This document shows, in pieces, positions 57,706 to 64,000 of a stretch of DNA of 64,000 bases. The notes beneath the pieces are model-generated. The model had not been told where the DNA came from. It did no database searches and worked only from the letters and a program-made list of their open reading frames with translations. Origin of the DNA: Aurelia coerulea. Its lineage: Eukaryota; Cnidaria; Scyphozoa; Semaeostomeae; Ulmaridae. The position numbers and the translations under genes are program-made. Every line of letters begins with the position of its first letter. Within the stretch, counting starts at the first letter, position 1. The stretch lies in the NCBI GenBank assembly GCA_039566865.1, contig CM076947.1, forward strand, positions 21,019,501 to 21,083,500, written 5' to 3'.

Positions 57706-58190
57706 TGTCGATTATTGAGGGCACAAAAAGGACGTTTTTTGGCATTCAGGAGAATGGAGGAAATGTCTGCAGGTCTGCTAGTGGAGATCCAATCGAAATA
57801 CGTTAATAAATAAGATCGTTTCACAGTCACGGAAATGTTCTCCTTGACAAAATCCCTTTTGTGCCATAAATTGGAAAAGAGCCAAACACGAAACAGTGGA
57901 GCATCAATGAGTTCATGTCATCTGTTTCTTCTGAAATGAATTTTTCGTTCTTTTGGGTGGCCAAAACTTCCACTGTTTCGCAGTTCGCAGCTTACTGTAT
58001 AAACAATGGTAGGGGATTTTGCAAAATATATTTGGGGCTGGCTAGAGATGTATCTTGGTCGTAATCTCTCAACTGTATCTTTATTATCTATTTCCCCGAT
58101 CTCTGAAAGATTTGTGTTTTCCGTTTCCTAAGCAAAGTTTATGGTATATTCTCTGATTCTTGGTTGAATTTAGCAGAAGATTTTGTAATA
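57706..58190 (-). promoter_or_regulatory. Putative 5' UTR/promoter side of the anoctamin gene
   Basis: Sequence upstream of the start codon. A TTATTTATTAAC run lies about 95-105 bp above the ATG. No stronger element can be named. Position only. Confidence 0.25.
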
Positions 58191-58549
58191 GCAGATGCCT
58201 TTCCAAGCCTTGTGTGCAACGTCAATTTTACTTTACGATTTCTCTCTCAGTTGGGTACGTCTTAGCTTCAGCCATCCATCACGATTGTTAACAATACATG
58301 AAGTCTATTTGAAACCTAGACTGAACGACATGAATTCCGACTCGATATTCCTTACACATAAAATTCTGCGTGAGAAAATAACCCTTTCCTCCTTTGCTTC
58401 AAAGATTTCTTAATCTTCCGAATAGCATTTATTCCTTGGCTCCTTTAATACACAGATGCAGCCTTGATGGAAACATTTTCAAGTCAAAATCCAGTATAGA
58501 GCGCCGAGCACACAGTTACCTCCACATTATACTAACTTCGTGGTACTTT

Positions 58550-59430
58550 CGCTGCTTTGTCTCATCAGCATATAATTGCATACGGTTTGTGATCATTGTC
58601 GCTGACTCGATGCAAAATGTTGAGCAAAAAAGGAACACAGCAAGCATTACCAAGGATTTCGTTCAACTGCAGAAAACTACAATGATCGATCTTTTAACTG
58701 CAACAAACTAGAAGTAATTTCATTTCTAGTGTCTCCCATGTTCGGCACGCATCTGCTTACTGTTTGTGACCTCTATCACCGACCTGATGCAACATTTTAA
58801 AGTCAAAGGAAGACAGCAAACATCACCAAGACCTAATTCAACTACAAGAGATCTATAACGATTGATCTCCTAACTGCGATAAGTTCTTAGTTGTTTAATT
58901 TCTGCTATCTTCCTTAATCAGCATGTATCTGCTTGCTATTTGTGACGTCTATCACTGACTTGATGCAAAATTCTGAAAGCCAAAGGTAGACAGCAAGCCA
59001 AAGGTAGACAGATAAACACGAACGATCGTCTAACTGCAACAAGTTCTTAGTTGTTTAAATTCTGCTATCTCCCTTAATCAGCATGTATCTTCTTGCTGTT
59101 TGCGACGTTCATCTCCGACTTGATGCAAAATTCTGAAAGCCAAAGGTAGACAGATAAACACGAATGATCGTCTAACTGCAACAAGTTCTTAGTTGTTTAA
59201 ATTCTGCTATCTCCCTTAATCAGAATGTATCTGCTTGCTATTTGTAAGACTTTCAAAGTCAAAGGAATACAGCAAGCATCAACAAGAGTCCAAATTCAAA
59301 CTGCTGAGCTGTACGACGAAAGATCTCCTAACCATAACAATTCAGTAAACTACCATCTCTATTCTGACAATATCCCTTGATCAAGTCGTATCTGCTTACT
59401 GTTTGTGACTGCAATGTTTTCCAAGCCACC
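58550..59430. repeat. Degenerate tandem repeats, about 180 bp
   Basis: CATGTATCTGCTTGCTATTT, ACTTGATGCAAAATTCTGAA and GTAGACAGCAAG recur in order five or six times with drift. Confidence 0.75.
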
Positions 59431-59589
59431 AAAAAACAACGTGCACTATTTAGGAGTACACCCACTCGAGAGATCCACAACAACTGATATGCTCAATATA
59501 CCACTTCGGCAGTACATTGATTAATATTAACAAGGATCAGCATGGAAACATAATTATCCAGTAAATGAATTCAACGTAAACGTATATAT

Positions 59590-60530
59590 TATGGAAACCA
59601 GTCTTTTAACGAAACTGCAGCAAACCACCAGTAACGAGATGCTCTCCAAGTCTGTGTTTTCGTCTCAAAATGCGGATTTAACAAAAACAAATCATAAACT
59701 ACTATGTAAAGCGGGAACCGTGAAGAACACTCATCAAGAACAGATCGTCAGACAAAAAATGATATGTTGTGACAAGTGCACACCTCTCTGTTAAGCTGGA
59801 AACATAGGCCATACACAGTTTCTGTTGTTCAGTAACACAGTATTTTAAATATTCTCGTCTCAAGATAAGGATTTACTCATAACAGCTCATAATATTGCAT
59901 GCAAAGTTGTAAACATTCAGAACATTGAGAGCACTTGCCTCTTGTCGTTAGTCAAAAAGTAATACGTTACAATGAATCTTTGCACCTCTCTGTTATGCTG
60001 GAAACATAGGCAATTGATAGCTCTCGTTGCTCACGAACGAAACGTTCCTCAAGTCTGTTTTGTCGTTAAAAGATAAGAGCAGAGTCACGACATCGTTAAA
60101 CCGGAAACATTCAGCGCACTCAATTGTCATCTCAAACCAGATATATTGCAAAATATCCTTGCACCTCTCTGTTAAGCTAGAAATACAGGCAACACACCAT
60201 CCTTGTGTTTACGAACGAAATGTTCCAGAAGTTTCTCCTGTCGTTTCAAGATGAGGGTACAGTTACAACATCTCATACACCTCTTCACTAAACTAAAAAC
60301 AGTCAGTGCACTCAATTCTCATCTCAAACCGGATACATTGGAAAATAGCTATGCAGGTGCTATCCAGCTGGGAAATAAGCAACGCACAGTCTCGTTGTTT
60401 CGTTACGAAATCTTCCAAAAAAGTCGGTCTTGTCATAAAAATTGATGAACCACTCTGTAAGGCAGGAAAAATTCTCGTCGTTGGACAAAAACTTCTGCTA
60501 GTTGAAGCTAAACACAAAACCAGTTGAGGT
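59590..60530. repeat. Second degenerate repeat array, about 180-200 bp
   Basis: GCACCTCTCTGTTAAGCTGG recurs near 59778, 59982 and 60160, and with more drift after. The open frames here are short and shared by the repeats, so I call none. Confidence 0.65.
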
Positions 60531-60599
60531 CTCCTGCTGGTTCCAAGGAGAAGCGAAAACAAAAAATTGTCGAGGTCTTCTACTAGTACTACCTAGAAT

Positions 60600-62150
60600 C
60601 GGGTAAAGCAAGAGCAATAGCCAAATGTAACAATAGCTTTTTTGAATCAATGTTTGACCGACATGACGGATCTTCTCTTTGCATCAGTTAAGCATAGCAC
60701 AGGATCTTGGATCGACGCATCAAATCAATTAATTAATTAGCCTTGATTATAAACCAAAGTGTTTGTCTATATATGCAGTTGTGCAACAAGTGCCATCCAA
60801 GTAAAGCAACGCCTAAGAATCCAATTCATCGGGCATAACTGAATTTCGATGCATTGACAATCTTTAATAAAAACAGCTTGAAATTCCTCGACAATCTGAT
60901 GAACGAAAAGGTAAACAACGATTCAAATGTTATTCAAAACCATCAAATTCGACTGGTAGCAATATTGAGAGGTGACTAAATTATTCATCAGGTTGAGCAT
61001 GCAAAGAGAGAACAGAAAAGAAATGATCACAAAGTGTTTACCTTCTCAAAAAGACGGCTTTGCCAGATTAAATATAAACATACTAAAGTCTAACTCATCT
61101 TATTAGGGCCATAGTAAACAACAGATTCGAAGGATAATGCTTGTTTTGGCTGTCTGATTGTTCGCTGAAAATTTGGCTCATTTACCATCAAAATGTGAAG
61201 CACTTGAGAGTGACTACAGTATGATTTTATCCAGACTGATCTCGTAACTACAATACCATAACTTACAGACTGATTTTGCAAACAGCTTGGAAGCTTCCAC
61301 CAAAAAATATTCGTTATGAGAAACGTTGCGTTGTCAACATTGGCTCATTGCTGATGGAAAGGCACAAGAATTCTGCACCCCACGAATTAGCACCCCCCCC
61401 CCCCTTTTTTAATACGACACTTCAATTGTACAGCACAAAAGACTCTCCATTAGTGAGTTTGCCGAAATGTACAATAAGGAAGTAGCAGCCAATTTCAAGA
61501 AATCTTGGATTACTTTGATGTGGAAAGCCCAGCTTGTGCGTTAGAATTCATTTCTCTAAAACTATGTATTAATGAAATTCGAAAGTTGCAGACGATCTAC
61601 ATCTTCGTTGATGAAAAGTCTCACTTCTTCTCAATCAATGTGCTTATAGTTAATTGAGGGACTACTTCTACAGGAAGTTAACCCTTTCCTTGGCAGGTAA
61701 CAAACCTAAAGCCCTGGCCAAGCAAGAAAACTTTGCTTGCCAAACATTTCAAATTTGTTTGCCAAGCAAAATATTTGTCCCCTTCGCTACTGCTCAAAGC
61801 ACTGCTGGACAAACATTCTACAGTGCCCGCCATCCTGCAGCAATCTTAACACTGTTAAGCATCTCCATTTATGTCAGGGCTAATTGCTTTATTGTTGATT
61901 TTGCATGTGGCAGGCTTGTGCTGAATACAGCAGCGTTTAGTCAATGCCTATTCATGTATCTGAATTTCTGAATTACTAGATGTATTGGACTATTAGTAAG
62001 ATTTGTTATTGATGCTAAAGTCTTCTGGCAAGGATTGGGTGGATGAATATCTTTAGATTTACTCTTATTCTTTCGTTAACACTCGTGAATTCTCTCAGAA
62101 AAAACCTTTCACGTGCACAAGGCGACAGTTTGCACTACTGGTTTCTGGGC
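60600..62150. other. No gene recognised
   Basis: AT-rich sequence with a C13 run near 61390-61403. I see no exon-like frame and no clear transposon ends. Confidence 0.5.
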
Positions 62151-62154
62151 AACA

Positions 62155-62281
62155 TTTGCGGCTTTGCTTGTTTTGAATAGCTGGTTAAGAGACTTTTCAT
62201 TGGCTGCCGTTCCTACTTGCTTTGAATTGTGATGTCAGTCAAAAGCAACTGAGGCTTGTGCAAGAAAGTCTGTCCTCATTA
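62155..62281 (+). mobile_element. Single arm of MITE family B
   Basis: GCGGCTTTGCTTGTTTTGAA to GTCTGTCCTCATT, an isolated diverged arm. Confidence 0.55.
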
Positions 62282-62679
62282 TTCATAATATATTTAAACG
62301 TGCATGGGAGTCAGAAAAGTTGACTAATTTCTTTTTTATTTGACCTCTTAATTTTTGAAAGCCAATCAATTTGAATCCCCCACCCCCTCCCTCTGATAGG
62401 CCGTCCCTTAACGCAGAAAACTCCTTAATACCCCTTTTTTTATCTGAACCTGGGGTATTCATGTTTACTTGTTCTTAATTTCACTTCAATCACTATGAAA
62501 CCGGCTCCATTCATAATACGTGTTGTTTAACAGAAATATACTCCAGTTGACTCTACATTACATCCACGCAACTGGTCGCTTCAGTTGAGATCACCGTAAA
62601 TCTAGTTAAACGTCGCCAAACCACTAAGTCCATTTTCGTAAAGTTTCTTGTCGTAGAGTCCTGTCCATATATTCCTTTG

Positions 62680-62870
62680 CAAGCCTGTTTCACATTGGAT
62701 GTTAGGCTTATATTAGAGATCCAGACACGATAGCGGTGTCTCGAGCGATGGGGACCTTGGGTGGGGAGCAGTGACGGGGACAGTTGTTGTCGTTGTTGTT
62801 TCCTCGGCCGGCGTTCCGATTGTTCACTATTATATTTTGGCCTGACATCTGATGTGAAACCGGCTCAAAT
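62680..62870. mobile_element. MITE family K
   Basis: AGCCTGTTTCACATTGGATG and inverted GATGTGAAACCGGCTC form about 27-bp ends of a 180-bp element. Confidence 0.6.
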
Positions 62871-63095
62871 ATTTATTTGTAAAATGTTTTTATAATTAGC
62901 ATTTCTATCTGTATTAGTTGTAGCGTATGTATAGTAGTTTCTATTAGTTGTATTTTAGTTTATATTAATTCCAGGGGGTAGACATGATATTTTGCTCCTC
63001 CTGGTCCCCGTCCTTGTAGTGTGGTATAGTAGATCGTAGGTAGTGTTTAGGTAATTTTGTTGTAAATTTTTATATTGAATATAAAAAAAATGCTG
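62871..63095 (+). mobile_element. LINE 3'-UTR tail fragment
   Basis: CCAGGGGGTAGACATGATAT, TTTGCTCC and a terminal GAATATAAAAAAAATG. Same family as 330-525. Confidence 0.55.
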
Positions 63096-63647
63096 TAAGT
63101 AAGCACGTCTTGTTCTCGATTCTTTAGCTGAGGATGGCACGAGTCTCAGTGCTGCTACGTACTTATATTCACTTGATCATGTCATAATTTACTGGATTTG
63201 TCAACATATGGATTGTCACTATTACTACTTTGTCGCTGTTACTAAATTGGATTTGTCGATCACCTACTATTTTCACTGGTTTAGGCCAAGTCCTTTCATT
63301 TGTCATCTTGCTCAACAAATATGAAACTACCCGTCGTTACACTGATAATAAAAAACAAAAATTCTTGTTCACTTTCTGTCATCGCAAAAAACAACTGCCA
63401 TGCAACTATAAACATTACCTTTCAAACACTTCACTAAGGAAACTAGACTTACAACGTGATTCCTTGTGTTCGTTCAATATATTTTTGATCTGACTTTCTA
63501 TTTTCTCTCATATAAGCGATAACTATCCAATTCAATGAGCGATGCTGAGACTTATGTAATGAGTCTATAAGAAAGCATCGATGTCAAGCAGCCCATAGCC
63601 ATTTAAACTATTCTTGATGGGGAGATGAGATCGCTTTGTCTGAGGAA

Positions 63648-63768
63648 GCTTATGTGTCCCCCCCCCCATGCAGTGGGTTGAAGCGCATGCGCTCGTCATA
63701 GCTTTAACTCCAAAACGCTATTGCGCATGAGCTTTAACCTACTGCATCGGGGGGAAGCATGGGGTTCC
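63648..63768. repeat. Short GC-rich foldback
   Basis: CCCCATGCAGTGGGTTGAAG and its inverse around CGCATGCGC, ending GCATCGGGGGG. Confidence 0.6.
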
Positions 63769-63860
63769 TAGGGCGAAGCGTATCTCGTCTCCCAAATAAA
63801 TTCGCAAGTTCTCCATTCATTCATTTACTTGCTCAGACTTTAATATAATGTTGATTACAA

Positions 63861-64000
63861 CAACAAGGACAGATTTTGTAAGACAATAGGATGACTTGCT
63901 TTTGCTCCCACCTGAATTCAAAGCGATTAGCGTTTGCAGACAAAGGAAATTCGCTCAACCAATAACTCAAAACAAACAAACAAAGCCACAAAATGTTCTC
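63861..64000. mobile_element. Foldback MITE family B, cut by window end
   Basis: ACAACAAGGACAGATTTTGT left arm running off the edge. Confidence 0.75.

Overview
This is AT-rich animal nuclear DNA. It has spliceosomal GT-AG introns, Penelope-like and CR1/L2-type retroelements, and many non-autonomous foldback transposons. No bacterial, phage or CRISPR content is visible. A marine invertebrate, perhaps a cnidarian, fits the gene density and transposon mix, but that is an impression and not a proof.

One host gene dominates: a complete or nearly complete anoctamin (TMEM16) gene on the minus strand. It runs from the start codon at 57705 to a proposed stop at 6809. I assembled 28 coding exons by hand. 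Every junction is GT-AG and phase-consistent, and the model gives 876 residues, normal for the family. The six residues that form the calcium site in characterised TMEM16 proteins are all present (N595, E599, E643, E646, E675, D679 in my numbering). Exons 2-27 are well supported. Exon 1 (an MGSCC start suggesting lipid anchoring) and exon 28 (a short tail) are weaker. Only about 2.6 kb of the 51 kb gene is coding.

The introns are a museum of transposons. (1) Two foldback families of about 520 and 590 bp have 9-bp target duplications and look Mutator-like. (2) Two families have TA duplications and look Tc1/mariner-like (termini CAGTARAAACCCGC and CAGGGTGTCCCAAAA). (3) There are hAT-like elements with 8-bp duplications and TTAA-flanked elements. 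(4) 3' fragments of LINEs end in short microsatellites. (5) Intron 10 holds a Penelope-like element with reverse transcriptase and GIY-YIG endonuclease, inserted in an older MITE. (6) Several tRNA-like SINE pieces occur. Some insertions press right up to splice sites.

The most unusual structures are three. Intron 18 has a 174-bp tandem array carrying seven extra copies of the 3' part of exon 18 with its splice donor. Intron 5 contains a 234-bp-arm palindrome that reads as perfect. Intron 19 contains a 210-bp-arm palindrome whose arms each encode a signal-anchor-like peptide.

Left of the anoctamin (1-6800) a probable terminal exon of a plus-strand gene of unknown function (1296-2066) is followed by transposon debris. 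Right of it (57.8-64 kb) lies the putative promoter side, with degenerate tandem repeats at 58.5-60.5 kb, then LINE tails and MITEs.
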